This document shows positions 1 to 8,762 of a stretch of DNA of 64,000 nt, piece after piece; positions within the stretch are counted from its first letter, which is position 1, and each line of letters begins with the position of its first letter. Origin of the DNA: Paraburkholderia sp. PREW-6R (lineage in GTDB: Bacteria; Pseudomonadota; Gammaproteobacteria; Burkholderiales; Burkholderiaceae); assembly GCF_039621805.1 (NCBI RefSeq), contig NZ_CP155075.1:868001-932000 (forward strand), in the 5' to 3' direction. The position numbers and the translations under genes were made by a program. The notes beneath the pieces were generated by a model. The model did no database searches, was not told where the DNA came from, and was given only the letters and a program-made list of their open reading frames with translations.

Positions 1-2
1 CT

Positions 3-317
3 GGACGCACTGCATACGGCACATCCAAGGCTGCGTTGATCGGACTCACGAGACAAATGGCCGTCGAACTCGCCGAAGCGGGAATCACCGTCAACGCCAT
101 TTCGCCGGGGCCGATCGAAACGCCGCTCACGCGCGACCATCACTCGGCCGAAACACGCAACGGCTATCACCGCACCGTGCCGATGCGCCGATATGGCGAA
201 CCCTCGGATATCGCGGGGACGGTGTCGTTTCTGTGTTCGGAGCGGGCGGGCTATATAACCGGTCACATGGTGGCGGTCGACGGTGGATTCCTCGCCGCGG
301 GTATCCTCGACATCTAG
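3..317 (+). CDS. SDR family oxidoreductase, 3' part only
   Basis: This is the last 104 codons of a short-chain dehydrogenase cut by the left edge of the window. The catalytic YxxxK motif is visible at the start (TAYGTSKAAL, about positions 12-41). It is followed by the SDR stretch ITVNAISPGPIETPL and the C-terminal cofactor-cap segment ending near VAVDGGFLAAG. SDRs are NAD(P)-dependent cytosolic oxidoreductases, but the substrate cannot be told from this part because the Rossmann fold lies outside. The reading frame is open to the window edge, so the internal ATG at 36 is not the true start. Confidence 0.93.
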   Translation, partial: GRTAYGTSKAALIGLTRQMAVELAEAGITVNAISPGPIETPLTRDHHSAETRNGYHRTVPMRRYGEPSDIAGTVSFLCSERAGYITGHMVAVDGGFLAAGILDI

Positions 318-550
318 TTGCGCGACCTAAGAAGGTTCACATCAACGATTTGCGGGCGTCCACTTTCAATTTCTGAAGGGGCGGCCGCGCGTTTGAGCTG
401 GACGTTCCCTCTTGGCCGAAACCCGCGTCTACCATGCAAGCCGCAGCCCTCATCGGCGCATGGCATCCGCCAGCGGCCATAGCCACCGAATTTTCATTCC
501 CGTTGTCTCGCCCGCGTCAACGCAACCAGTACCCTACGGCGTCACCTTGA

Positions 551-1108
551 TTACGATCCGCTCTGCTTCGTTACCCTGACGAGCGACCAATCGTAACCAA
601 GCGCTCTCACGCGATCCGCCAGACTGGCCAGGACTTCAGGGGCCGGGTGTGCTGTGCGCGTCAGTACCCATAGGTAGCGACCCGACGGCTCGCCGACAAT
701 CGTCCAATCGTAGTCGTCGCCATGGTCCAACACCCAGTAATCCCCGTAGAACGGTCCGAAGAATGACACTTTCAGCTTCGCATTCGTCGTGGGATCCGCG
801 ATTTTCGCTTTGCCGACCGATCGTTTGAAATCGCCGGAGCTGCCGAGCTTGCGGCCGCTATTGATGACCTTGACCGTGCCGTCGTCGTTGAGCGAATACT
901 CCGCTGTGACGTCGTCCATGTCCTTCTCGAACGACGCCTCATAGCGGAACTGCTCGTACCAGCGGCCCATGTATTTGCTCAGGTTGACGGATCTGCCCGG
1001 TTGCGGCACGGCGCGGTTGCCGACCGGCCCGGGTCGAGGGATGTAAGCGCAGGCGCCCAGAAGTAGTGCTGCCCCAGTTAGCGCGGTCGCGATAATCTTC
1101 TTTTGCAT
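551..1108 (-). CDS. lipocalin family outer-membrane lipoprotein (Blc-like)
   Basis: 185 aa. The N terminus is a lipoprotein signal with a lipobox around ALLLGACAY (acylated Cys about residue 20). The lipocalin signature GRWYEQFRYEASFEKD follows near residue 48. The C-terminal strand set (YWVLDHGDDYDWTIVGEPSGR, with LWVLTRT) is typical of bacterial Blc-type lipocalins, which bind hydrophobic ligands such as lysophospholipids at the outer membrane. Length fits the family (about 175-190 aa). The Shine-Dalgarno is weak. It stands alone, with an unrelated Nudix gene upstream on the same strand. Confidence 0.9.
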   Translation of the reverse strand: MQKKIIATALTGAALLLGACAYIPRPGPVGNRAVPQPGRSVNLSKYMGRWYEQFRYEASFEKDMDDVTAEYSLNDDGTVKVINSGRKLGSSGDFKRSVGKAKIADPTTNAKLKVSFFGPFYGDYWVLDHGDDYDWTIVGEPSGRYLWVLTRTAHPAPEVLASLADRVRALGYDWSLVRVTKQSGS

Positions 1109-1237
1109 AGTTGGTTTGTTCTTTCAAAAGCGGCATGGGCAAACATATTAACCGCCTGGAAAGAAAAGACATGACAAGAAAGTAGTTTGACGCAACGGAA
1201 ACCAGGTGTGGGCCAAGTTAAATGATCACTTGCGGTT

Positions 1238-1837
1238 TCATGCCTGGCGTCCCTCCATGATTTCGCTTAATGCCAGGTGCTGCAAGAGCATGATCGTCTT
1301 GCCGTCGACGATCTCGCCGCTTTTGACTAACCGCAAAGCGGTCGGCAGCGGCATTTCGAGCACCTCGAGATCCTCTCCCTCGTCTTCGATACCGCCGCCG
1401 CCATGTACGCGCATCGACGCGTTGTAGTCCCCCAGATAGAAATAGAGCTTCTCTGTCACTGATCCTGGGCTCATATAAGCCTCGAAGACCTTGCGGATAT
1501 TGCTCACGCGGTACCCAGTCTCCTCTTCCGCCTCCAGACGTATGCGATCTTCCGGCTGAGCGTTGTCGAGCAAGCCCGCGGCCGCCTCGATCAACATGCC
1601 GTCGTGTCCGTTGACGAACACGGGCATCCGAAACTGGCGCGTGAGCAGGACGTTTCCCGTGTGCCGGCAATGCAAAAGGATCGTGGCGCCGTTGCCGCGA
1701 TCGTACGTTTCCCGGCTTTGACGCTGCCACGTGCCGTCCCGGCGCAGGAAATCGAACGTCACTTTCTTTAGCGTGTACCAGTCGTCGGATAGTACGGTGG
1801 ACTCGACAATACGAACCCGGTCTCTCGTTGCAGACAT
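1238..1837 (-). CDS. Nudix hydrolase, NudK/GDP-mannose pyrophosphatase-like
   Basis: 199 aa from the ATG at 1837, which has a GAGAG six bases upstream. A longer frame reaches 1882 but its N terminus looks non-coding. The Nudix box is seen at GLLDNAQPEDRIRLEAEEETGY; the EAEEETG core is present but Leu takes the place of the usual Arg/Lys before the first Glu, as variants in the NudK group do. NudK-type enzymes cleave GDP-mannose or other nucleoside-diphosphate sugars to a nucleoside monophosphate and a sugar phosphate. It is divergent from a DeoR-type regulator, which may control it. The substrate is inferred from overall resemblance only. Confidence 0.86.
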   Translation of the reverse strand: MSATRDRVRIVESTVLSDDWYTLKKVTFDFLRRDGTWQRQSRETYDRGNGATILLHCRHTGNVLLTRQFRMPVFVNGHDGMLIEAAAGLLDNAQPEDRIRLEAEEETGYRVSNIRKVFEAYMSPGSVTEKLYFYLGDYNASMRVHGGGGIEDEGEDLEVLEMPLPTALRLVKSGEIVDGKTIMLLQHLALSEIMEGRQA

Positions 1838-1916
1838 AAGCGTCTCTCGTTCACAGTAAGGAGAGTTCATGCTATCGTGCAACGTCGTGCAATATCAAGA
1901 TATTTCGTGCATCGTT
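1838..1916. promoter_or_regulatory. divergent promoter with three TCGTGCA repeats
   Basis: The 79-base gap between the Nudix gene and the DeoR-type regulator holds three direct copies of TCGTGCA at 1875-1881, 1885-1891 and 1905-1911. They start 10 and 20 bases apart, so all lie on one face of the helix. A perfect inverted repeat AATATC-AA-GATATT (1891-1904) lies between copies two and three. This is a plausible operator for the adjacent DeoR-type protein; binding is inference. Confidence 0.5.
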
Positions 1917-2672
1917 ATGCTGACAACTCAACGTAAGAAGGTCATCCTGGACAGGCTTGCTCGTCATGGCCACGTGCACGCTGGCGAGTTGAGCGTGGAG
2001 TTCGGAATATCGGAAGACACGGTTCGCCGGGACTTGCGTGAACTCGCGTCGGAGGGTTTATTGCAACGCGTTCACGGTGGTGCGTTACCCGTTTCTCCCG
2101 CACTCGCGCCATTCGAACTGCGCCGGGACATTGAATCGGACGCCAAGCAGAGGATTGCACGGCAAGCGGCTGCAATGATTGCCGCCGGGCAGACAGCCAT
2201 CATCGATGGCGGCACCACGTCGGCATGGCTCGTCAAGGCACTGCCCGCTGATCTGTGTGCGACGATCGTCACTCATAGTCCAAGCGTTGCCACGGCACTC
2301 GCCGGGCATCCTTCGGTCGAAGTCATTCTGATAGGCGGACGGCTGTACAAGCACTCGATTGTCGCCGTCGGCGCCGCCGCGATGGAGGGCATCTCACGCA
2401 TCCATGCGGATTGGTACTTCATGGGCGTAACCGGTGTTCACCCCACCGCGGGCTTCAGTACAGGAGATTTCGAGGAAGCCGCGATCAAACGCGCACTCGC
2501 TGCGCGTGCGGCAGAGACGGTCGTGCTGGCGTCGCCGTCGAAACTCAATGCGGCGTCGCCGTTCGTCATCGGTGAAATCACACTCGCACAAACCATTGTC
2601 GTCGAGAAGTCCGCCGACCGGGAATTGATGAGACAGATCGAAACAGCGGGTGTGACGGTCGTGCGTGCGTAG
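1917..2672 (+). CDS. DeoR/GlpR family transcriptional regulator
   Basis: 251 aa from the ATG at 1917 (MLTTQRKKVILDRL), the usual start and length for this family; an upstream ATG at 1869 would add an atypical tail. The N-terminal winged helix-turn-helix shows the family signature GISEDTVRRDLRELASEGLL. The C-terminal sugar-phosphate-sensing (DeoRC) domain follows, with FMGVTGVHPTAGFST and a GG motif at IIDGGTT. Such proteins usually repress a sugar or nucleoside catabolic operon until a phosphorylated metabolite binds. Its only close partner is the divergent Nudix hydrolase. Confidence 0.92.
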   Translation: MLTTQRKKVILDRLARHGHVHAGELSVEFGISEDTVRRDLRELASEGLLQRVHGGALPVSPALAPFELRRDIESDAKQRIARQAAAMIAAGQTAIIDGGTTSAWLVKALPADLCATIVTHSPSVATALAGHPSVEVILIGGRLYKHSIVAVGAAAMEGISRIHADWYFMGVTGVHPTAGFSTGDFEEAAIKRALAARAAETVVLASPSKLNAASPFVIGEITLAQTIVVEKSADRELMRQIETAGVTVVRA

Positions 2673-2829
2673 CGCTGCCAGGCAGCGCTCTCAGCCAGGA
2701 TTGCTGCAACCCAGACTGCATCGGTATGCTTGCGTCAGCCTGTATCCGAGCGCCCAGATGCCGGTTGTGGCCCCCCCCATTTTGCGTCGAGTGATCGTCG
2801 CTCCTATCCAGATGCAGGGAGATTGACCC

Positions 2830-3840
2830 GTGACATCAGCTATCCCGAAATTGACCGTTTACCCGCGACTTAGCCTGCTGGACGGGGTGACTCCTATTCA
2901 ACGGCTCACGCGACTCGAACGAGAATCGGGTGGCGTCCGTATCCATGTTAAACGCGATGACCTGATGGGCCTCGGAGGCGGCGGAAACAAGCTGAGAAAG
3001 CTGGAGTATCTGCTCGGAGAGGCCATCGCGATGGGTGCCGATACGGTCATCACAGTCGGCGCCCGTCAGTCGAACCACGCCCGGCTCACGGCAGCCGCTG
3101 CGGCGCGCGCCGGCATGCAATGCGAGCTCGTTCTTACCCGCTCAGTACAACGCAGCGATGCCGCCTATGCGGACAACGGCAATGTGTTGCTTGACGAACT
3201 GCTGGGAGCGGCCATCCACGATCTGTCTGGCGCAGATGATCCCATGGACTACGCGCTACAACGTGCCGCCGAACTTAAGAAGAATGGCCGCCGGGTGTAC
3301 GTTGCACCATTGGGAGGCTCAAGTCCGGTTGGCTGCCTGGGTTACGCCGCTTGTGCCGCTGAAATCGAGACACAGGCCTTCGCGATGAACCTGCAATTCG
3401 ATGAAGTGGTCGTCCCGCATGGGAGCGGCGGCACGCACGCGGGTCTCGTCGCCGGTTTCATCGCGATAGGCAAAACACCCGCGTATGTCCGTGCGCATGC
3501 TGTGCTCGCAAGCGAGGAGAAAGCGCGAGCCGTTTCGTTCGAGAAATCGACAGCAGTTTTGCGGCTTCTCGGCTGCGACCCGGTTCACACGATCGCCGAG
3601 CTCAATATCGACGATTCTCACCTCGGCAGTGGGTACGGCGTGCCGACTGACAGCATGCGCGTCGCGCTACGCAGTCTGGCACGCACGGAGGGGCTGCTCC
3701 TCGACCCCGTCTATAGCGGAAAGGCCTTTGCGGGGCTACTGGACGATATAAAGAACGGTCGCTATCGGGCGGGCCAAAACGTCCTGTTCGTGATGACCGG
3801 CGGGCTGCCAGGCCTTTTTGCCTATCGCAGCGCATTCTGA
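2830..3840 (+). CDS. dcyD: D-cysteine desulfhydrase (PLP-dependent)
   Basis: 336 aa, GTG start with AGGGA upstream. The protein belongs to the ACC deaminase/D-cysteine desulfhydrase family of fold-type II PLP enzymes: the PLP lysine lies in GGGGNKLRKLEYL and the QSNHARLTAA motif follows. Two places separate the enzymes. Where ACC deaminases carry Glu (DPVYEGK) this protein has Ser (DPVYSGKA), and where they carry Leu (HLGG) it has Thr (MTGG). That favours D-cysteine desulfhydrase (D-cysteine to pyruvate, sulfide and ammonia) over ACC deaminase. Residue assignments rest on remembered family knowledge. No obvious operon partner. Confidence 0.87.
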   Translation: MTSAIPKLTVYPRLSLLDGVTPIQRLTRLERESGGVRIHVKRDDLMGLGGGGNKLRKLEYLLGEAIAMGADTVITVGARQSNHARLTAAAAARAGMQCELVLTRSVQRSDAAYADNGNVLLDELLGAAIHDLSGADDPMDYALQRAAELKKNGRRVYVAPLGGSSPVGCLGYAACAAEIETQAFAMNLQFDEVVVPHGSGGTHAGLVAGFIAIGKTPAYVRAHAVLASEEKARAVSFEKSTAVLRLLGCDPVHTIAELNIDDSHLGSGYGVPTDSMRVALRSLARTEGLLLDPVYSGKAFAGLLDDIKNGRYRAGQNVLFVMTGGLPGLFAYRSAF

Positions 3841-3857
3841 TGTCGTCAGCGCGGCGC

Positions 3858-4046
3858 TCACTGGGAAGAGGACCGATCCAATATCTCAGTCTGTTGCTGC
3901 GCCGGAAATCGAATACTCGCCGCTAAGGCGCCTTTGCATCGACAGATCGTGACCGTTTCAGCGTTCACGATCCATCCATCGATGGTGCGTTCGACCCGTT
4001 CTCCGTAGGGCACCGCGTGCATCTTCGATTGATCGCGCTCCGACAC
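3858..4046 (-). CDS. hypothetical small protein
   Basis: Open frame of 62 codons (GTG start; a later ATG at MHAVPYGERV would give 54 aa). The text RTIDGWIVNAETVTI looks protein-like, but no family is recognised and neither start has a well-placed Shine-Dalgarno. It lies between the convergent end of dcyD and the end of an SDR on the same strand. Could be a chance frame. Confidence 0.3.
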   Translation of the reverse strand: MSERDQSKMHAVPYGERVERTIDGWIVNAETVTICRCKGALAASIRFPAQQQTEILDRSSSQ

Positions 4047-4116
4047 CCCAGCAACCGCTACTGCATTGCCGAAGACCTTTAACGATCAATCTCTCTTGCC
4101 ATAGCGGTTGGCAGGG

Positions 4117-4929
4117 TTAGCCGGCGGTCGCGGCGTTTTTCGATGTATAGCGTGACGCGGCCCTGGCATTGGCGAACCGGGGAGCGAGCGCGCGACGGTC
4201 AGCTTCCCACTTCGTCCAGTCGTCGCCATCCTGCAGCGTCGGGATGGTCACGAGTTCGCCCTGGTCCAGACCGACGAGCGCGGCGTCCACCAGGTCGTCG
4301 GCTGTCATCGTGCTCGCGGCTTCCTTTTGCTTTGCATAGCCAGCCACGTCCCAGAACTCGGTGGCCGTTGCTGCCGGCAGCACGGTTTGCACCCGCACGC
4401 CCTTGCCAGCGAGGTCGCGCTGAAGCGCATGTCCGAAGCTCAGCACATACGATTTCGAGGCGCTGTAGACGCCGTTCAGCAGCTCGACCGCAATACCGAC
4501 CACCGAACTGATGTTGATGATCGTCCCCGACCCCCTTGCGACGAACGCAGGCGCAACCGCGTACGTGAGACGCGTCAATGCGGTGATGTTCAGGTCGATC
4601 ATCGACTCCATGGAGTCGACATGCCCGTCGAGAACCGATGCAACCGAGCCGACACCTGCGTTGTTCACCAGCATCGTGATGCGTTGGTCTTCGCGCAGCA
4701 GGGTTTCGATTGTTGCGAGCGCAACCTTGTCGTTGAGATCGGCCGCGACCGTTTCGATCGAGCGGCCCGTCTCCTTCGTGAGGCGCTCCGCGAGCGCGGT
4801 CAGTCGGGTCTGGTTGCGTGCCACCAGAATGAGGTCGAAGCCGCGTTTTGCGAGACGGTCAGCGTAGACCGCGCCAATCCCAGCCGATGCGCCAGTGATC
4901 AGGGCGAAACCTTTCGTAGAGGAAGTCAT
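4117..4929 (-). CDS. SDR family oxidoreductase
   Basis: 270 aa from the ATG at 4929 (MTSSTKGFALITGASAG). The NAD(P)-binding TGASAGIG motif, the NNAG motif (VNNAGVG) and the catalytic YSASK are all present, with the structural Ser in ISSVVG. Resembles the DltE/YqjQ-like group of 260-270 aa SDRs of unknown substrate. It is divergent from an AraC-type regulator, an arrangement in which the regulator commonly controls the SDR. Longer upstream frame to 5079 runs through the intergenic region and is not used. Confidence 0.92.
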   Translation of the reverse strand: MTSSTKGFALITGASAGIGAVYADRLAKRGFDLILVARNQTRLTALAERLTKETGRSIETVAADLNDKVALATIETLLREDQRITMLVNNAGVGSVASVLDGHVDSMESMIDLNITALTRLTYAVAPAFVARGSGTIINISSVVGIAVELLNGVYSASKSYVLSFGHALQRDLAGKGVRVQTVLPAATATEFWDVAGYAKQKEAASTMTADDLVDAALVGLDQGELVTIPTLQDGDDWTKWEADRRALAPRFANARAASRYTSKNAATAG

Positions 4930-5108
4930 TTTCAGTCCTTGCAGTGGGTGGTTGAACCGACAGGAGCGCCGGTTCATGGACAAATTCTGATCGCTGACCG
5001 ACTTGACCTCAATGTCATATATGCAATGATTTATGCCATCACTCGGCGCGCAACGTTGTCCGGTTTGTGCTACCTTCAACGAATCGAGCCATCGTTCGTG
5101 AGGCGTCC
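4930..5108. promoter_or_regulatory. divergent SDR/AraC intergenic region with repeats
   Basis: Contains an inverted repeat TGAACCG (4953-4959) / CGGTTCA (4970-4976) with a 10-base spacer, close to the SDR start. A near-direct repeat TATGCAATG (5020-5028) / TATGCCATC (5032-5040), 12 bases apart, lies mid-region. AraC-type proteins often bind direct repeats, so the latter is the better operator candidate. Inferred only. Confidence 0.4.
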
Positions 5109-6056
5109 ATGCATACTGTCGGACTCATCGTCTACCCCGACTTCCAGTCGCTCGCGTTGGCAGTGGCGAGCGTGTTCGAATACGCCAATCTGCTGCGCGG
5201 CGAACCGGTTTACCAATTCAGCATCGTGTCCGAGCACGGCGGACCTATTGCTTCATCCCAAGGGTTTTCGGTTCACAGCGAGCCTCTTGCCAAAGAGGGC
5301 TACGACACCCTCATCGTGGCGGGCGACAACGAAGGCCGTCTGCCTTCCGCCGCGCTCGTGGATTACCTTCGGCAGGCGCCTCGCCAATCACGGCGAATTG
5401 CGTCGATCTGTACGGGAGCATTTGCTCTGGCGGCCGCAGGTCTGCTGGACGGGAAGCGGGCAACGACACACTGGTTTCACGCGCGCGACTTTCAGAAGCA
5501 GTACCCGGACGTACAGCTCGAGGAAGACCGCATCTTCGTCGTGGATGGTCAGGTCTGGACGTCGGCCGGCATGAGCGCCGGCGTGGATCTCGCGCTGGCG
5601 ATCGTCGAAAACGACTTGGGCCTCGACACCTCGCGCATGGTCGCGCGAAAGCTCGTCCTTTATCAGCGTCGGGGTGGCGGTCAGTCTCAGTTTTCGGCGC
5701 TGCTGGAGATGGGCGCGCGCTCGGACCGCGTTCAGATGGCGCTCACGTTCGCGAACGAAAATCTGGCGAGCGATTTGTCTGTGGAGCGGCTGGCCGAAGC
5801 TGCACGGCTCAGCCCGCGCCAGTTCAGCCGTGTGTTTCGTGAGGAAACGGGTCAATCGCCCGCCAAGGCAGTCGAACGGCTTCGCGTTGAAGCCGCTCGT
5901 CTGATGATGGAGACGACTCGCCACCCCATCGAGATTGTCGCGAGAGAGACAGGCTTTGGTGACCGGGAGCGGATGCGTCAAGCGTTCCTGCGTGCGTTCG
6001 GTCAGCCACCGCAAACCATTCAGAGGGCATCGGGTGTCATGCCCGTCGCGCTTTAG
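5109..6056 (+). CDS. GlxA-family AraC-type regulator (DJ-1/PfpI + HTH)
   Basis: 315 aa from the ATG at 5109 (MHTVGLIVYPDFQSL). Residues about 1-180 form a DJ-1/PfpI-like amidotransferase domain with the nucleophile-elbow sequence SICTGAFALAAAGLL. The last 100 residues hold two AraC-type helix-turn-helix motifs (VERLAEAARLSPRQFSRVF and IEIVARETGFGDRERMRQAF). Proteins of this architecture regulate catabolic or detoxification genes and probably sense a small molecule through the DJ-1-like domain. The divergent SDR is the likely target. It converges on the tautomerase gene, 11 bases apart. Confidence 0.93.
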   Translation: MHTVGLIVYPDFQSLALAVASVFEYANLLRGEPVYQFSIVSEHGGPIASSQGFSVHSEPLAKEGYDTLIVAGDNEGRLPSAALVDYLRQAPRQSRRIASICTGAFALAAAGLLDGKRATTHWFHARDFQKQYPDVQLEEDRIFVVDGQVWTSAGMSAGVDLALAIVENDLGLDTSRMVARKLVLYQRRGGGQSQFSALLEMGARSDRVQMALTFANENLASDLSVERLAEAARLSPRQFSRVFREETGQSPAKAVERLRVEAARLMMETTRHPIEIVARETGFGDRERMRQAFLRAFGQPPQTIQRASGVMPVAL

Positions 6057-6067
6057 GCGCAGTTCGA

Positions 6068-6463
6068 CTACTGCTCGCCCGGCGTCCATTCCGGGCTATA
6101 ACCGCCCAATGCCGGGTGATACATTTCGTCCCCGGAATGCTGGGTGAATTCGACGTTGAGGCGGTCTTCACGCAGGCCGAGAACTTCGATGCATAACGCG
6201 CACAGCGCTTTGGCCACTTCCATACGCAGCTCGGGCGCCCTGCCCTTTCTGATGTCCAGCATCATGACCGCCACCGGGACGGGTGCTTCACCGGTTTCGG
6301 GAATCCGCCAGACACCGCCCTCTCCCAATTCCCGAATCGCGACGCTGATGCGCCTGATGTCGACCGACATCATCCGCGCGTAGGTTTCGCTCATCTTCAG
6401 CGCCAGGCGCTGCTTGTCTTCCACCGGATAGTGGTCGTTGACGTCCAGTTGCAGGTAGGGCAT
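6068..6463 (-). CDS. tautomerase family protein (4-oxalocrotonate tautomerase-like)
   Basis: 131 aa from the ATG at 6463, with AAGGAG ten bases upstream. The mature N terminus would be Pro (MPYLQLDVNDHYP), the catalytic base of the tautomerase superfamily. The length matches a fused-type (about 130 aa) tautomerase rather than the 60-aa 4-OT subunit, with a second segment around VAVMMLDIRKGRAPELRMEV. Family members tautomerise or dehalogenate small keto acids; the substrate is not predictable. The frame extends upstream to 6838, but that part shows no coding character. Confidence 0.88.
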   Translation of the reverse strand: MPYLQLDVNDHYPVEDKQRLALKMSETYARMMSVDIRRISVAIRELGEGGVWRIPETGEAPVPVAVMMLDIRKGRAPELRMEVAKALCALCIEVLGLREDRLNVEFTQHSGDEMYHPALGGYSPEWTPGEQ

Positions 6464-6755
6464 GGTCGTCGCACTCCTTGAAAGCCTCAATTGTCTGACC
6501 GACGCGGCGTCGCTCCAATGACAAATGCGCAAGGTTTCCGGACACACGGATGAGCCCGTTAGCCGCTGAAGACCGACTTCCGCGTAGCCGCGAACCGGGA
6601 CAGCAAGTACGACGCGCGAGTGCCCGCAGGCTTCCCCGTTAGCACCCATCGAATCAACTCGTAGGTCACTGGCGGCCTCATCCGCTGTCACGGAACTGAC
6701 ACACTCCGTCGATGTAATCCATTGGCGATTAAACCGGAAAAGGTCGAGGCCTGAG

Positions 6756-8762
6756 ATGCAAAACAAACAGAGGCATTGGAGCGTGCACGCACTCGTTGCC
6801 GTCGCGGCCGTATCGGGGCTGCTGCTCGCCGGCTGCACATCGCTGCCGATGACCGGTAGCGCTCATGCACGCAACAGGACGATCATCTTTGTATGGGACG
6901 GCCTGCGCCCCGATTCCATTACGCAGGAAGACACGCCTAACCTTTACGCGCTGCGCCGAGCCGGCGTCAACTTCGCCGACAACCACTCGACCTATCCGAC
7001 GTTCACCATGATGAACGCCGCAAGTATCGCCACAGGCAGCTTCCCGCGAACCACGGGTTTCTATGGCAACTGGCTCTGGCAGGAAGGGCCAAAGGGAAGC
7101 AATAGCACAGGCGCGAGCGTAGATTTCACACAGCCGGTTTTTACCGAAGACTACGGCGTGCTACAGGACCTGGACGCGTATTACAACGGTCAACTGCTCT
7201 CCGTCGGTACGCTGTTCGAAGCAGCGCAGGTGGCCGGACTCAAGACGGCGGCGATTGGAAAGTCCGGGCCCGCTTTCCTGCAGGACCGCAAGCGAGGTGG
7301 CGTGATACTCGACGAGAAGACTGTATTCCCCGCATCGCTCGTGGCAGAACTGCAATCGGCGGGCTTTGCCTTACCCAAAACGACGCCGCTCGCGTATGCG
7401 CCCGGGACAGTCAAACTCGCAAACGACAATGGCGACCCGACTGCGTCGAAAGCCACCGTAAAAATGGCGGACAAAGTCACCGCCGACCCTACCGACAGGA
7501 CCGGATCCCCACCCGCGCCCGCCAATGCGTACATGATGAACGTGTACCTCAGCTATATCCTGCCCAATTACAAGCCGGACCTCTCGTTGGTCTGGTTCCG
7601 TAATCCGGACAGCACGGAGCACCCATACGGGCCGGGTACCGCCAATTATCATGACGCGCTGAAGCAGCAGGACATTCTTCTCGGACAACTGCAACGCAAG
7701 CTCACGGCCCTCGGCCTCGACAAGACAACGAACCTCATTGTCATGAGCGACCACGGGCACAGCAGCGTGTCGGGGCCCTCGGCGCTGTTTCCACTGCGAA
7801 GCATCGTAGCCGGTAACCCGGCGCAAGTTGACCCGGTCAACGGCTACTCCGTATCCGGCGACGTACGTCTAGCCGACCTCTTTACGCGCGCCGGCTTTAC
7901 CGCGTACGACGGCAGCGGCTGCATTCTGAGCCCGATACTCTCGGGTATCAAGGCCAACGGCGCCGCGGTGTATCCGACTCAGAACGACGCAACAGGTGCT
8001 GTCTGCGGCACGCCCAACGCGAAGTACACGACGGGCAGCTTCAAGGTGCCGGCTACCCTCCCGCCCCGTGCGCTAGTCATCGCCGCGAATGGCGGCAGCG
8101 ATTACGTGTACGTGCCGGACCATGACGCGACGACCGTCAGAAGCGCCGCGAGGTTTCTGCAGAGTCGTGAGGAGATCGGTGCGGTCTTCGTGTCGTCGCG
8201 CTACGGCGACGTGCCCGGCACCATTCCTCTGTCGACCATCAAAGTAGAAAACGCCGGGCGCGGACCCGATATCGTTGCGAGCTACGTGTCCGACGACGAG
8301 GCATCGATTGCGGGCATGCCGGGCATCGAATTCGAGAGCATGCAAATCAACCGCGGTATGCATGGTTCCTTCGGGACAACGGATGTGCACAACACCCTTG
8401 TGGCGAGTGGCCCTGATTTTGCACAAGGCATGACCGACAGCTTGCCCACCGGCAACGTGGACGTCGCGCCGACGGTCGCGACTTTGATGAGCCTGCCGCT
8501 CCCCCAGGCAGATGGCCGGCCGCTGCTAGAGGCACTGACCACGAGCGATGCGCTACACGCGGACGCCTACAACGTTGCACAAGTCACTGTCGAGTCGGCG
8601 CGCGAAGCTCAGGGCATCCGGATGGCATTGCCCACGAATCCGAACGGTGATGATGTAGACGCGGCAAAGACGCGCTACAAGGTCCTCCTGAAGACCAGGC
8701 AACTGACGGTCGGCGGCAAGACCTATACCTATTTTGATTCCGCTGAGGCAGTACGGCAATGA
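6756..8762 (+). CDS. alkaline phosphatase-family lipoprotein (NPP-type phosphodiesterase)
   Basis: 668 aa. The N terminus is a lipoprotein signal with lipobox LLLAGCTS (Cys about residue 27). The metal-binding set of type I phosphodiesterase/nucleotide pyrophosphatases is visible: Asp in VWDGLRP, the nucleophile region STYPTFTMMN, Asp/His in NPDSTEHPYG, DH in MSDHGHSSV, and a late His in MHGSFG. It should act in the periplasm or outer membrane on a phosphodiester or phosphate ester; the substrate is unknown. Start has GAGG just upstream. The last codons overlap the next gene by four bases (ATGA), so the two are translationally coupled. Confidence 0.9.
   Translation: MQNKQRHWSVHALVAVAAVSGLLLAGCTSLPMTGSAHARNRTIIFVWDGLRPDSITQEDTPNLYALRRAGVNFADNHSTYPTFTMMNAASIATGSFPRTTGFYGNWLWQEGPKGSNSTGASVDFTQPVFTEDYGVLQDLDAYYNGQLLSVGTLFEAAQVAGLKTAAIGKSGPAFLQDRKRGGVILDEKTVFPASLVAELQSAGFALPKTTPLAYAPGTVKLANDNGDPTASKATVKMADKVTADPTDRTGSPPAPANAYMMNVYLSYILPNYKPDLSLVWFRNPDSTEHPYGPGTANYHDALKQQDILLGQLQRKLTALGLDKTTNLIVMSDHGHSSVSGPSALFPLRSIVAGNPAQVDPVNGYSVSGDVRLADLFTRAGFTAYDGSGCILSPILSGIKANGAAVYPTQNDATGAVCGTPNAKYTTGSFKVPATLPPRALVIAANGGSDYVYVPDHDATTVRSAARFLQSREEIGAVFVSSRYGDVPGTIPLSTIKVENAGRGPDIVASYVSDDEASIAGMPGIEFESMQINRGMHGSFGTTDVHNTLVASGPDFAQGMTDSLPTGNVDVAPTVATLMSLPLPQADGRPLLEALTTSDALHADAYNVAQVTVESAREAQGIRMALPTNPNGDDVDAAKTRYKVLLKTRQLTVGGKTYTYFDSAEAVRQ

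Noticed and set aside
4327..5574. Long plus-strand open frame (415 codons) across an SDR, the intergenic region and the AraC-type regulator
   Set aside because: It is antisense to an SDR with clear catalytic motifs and overlaps the GlxA-type gene in another frame. Composition is Arg/Cys-rich, as usual for shadows of high-GC genes.
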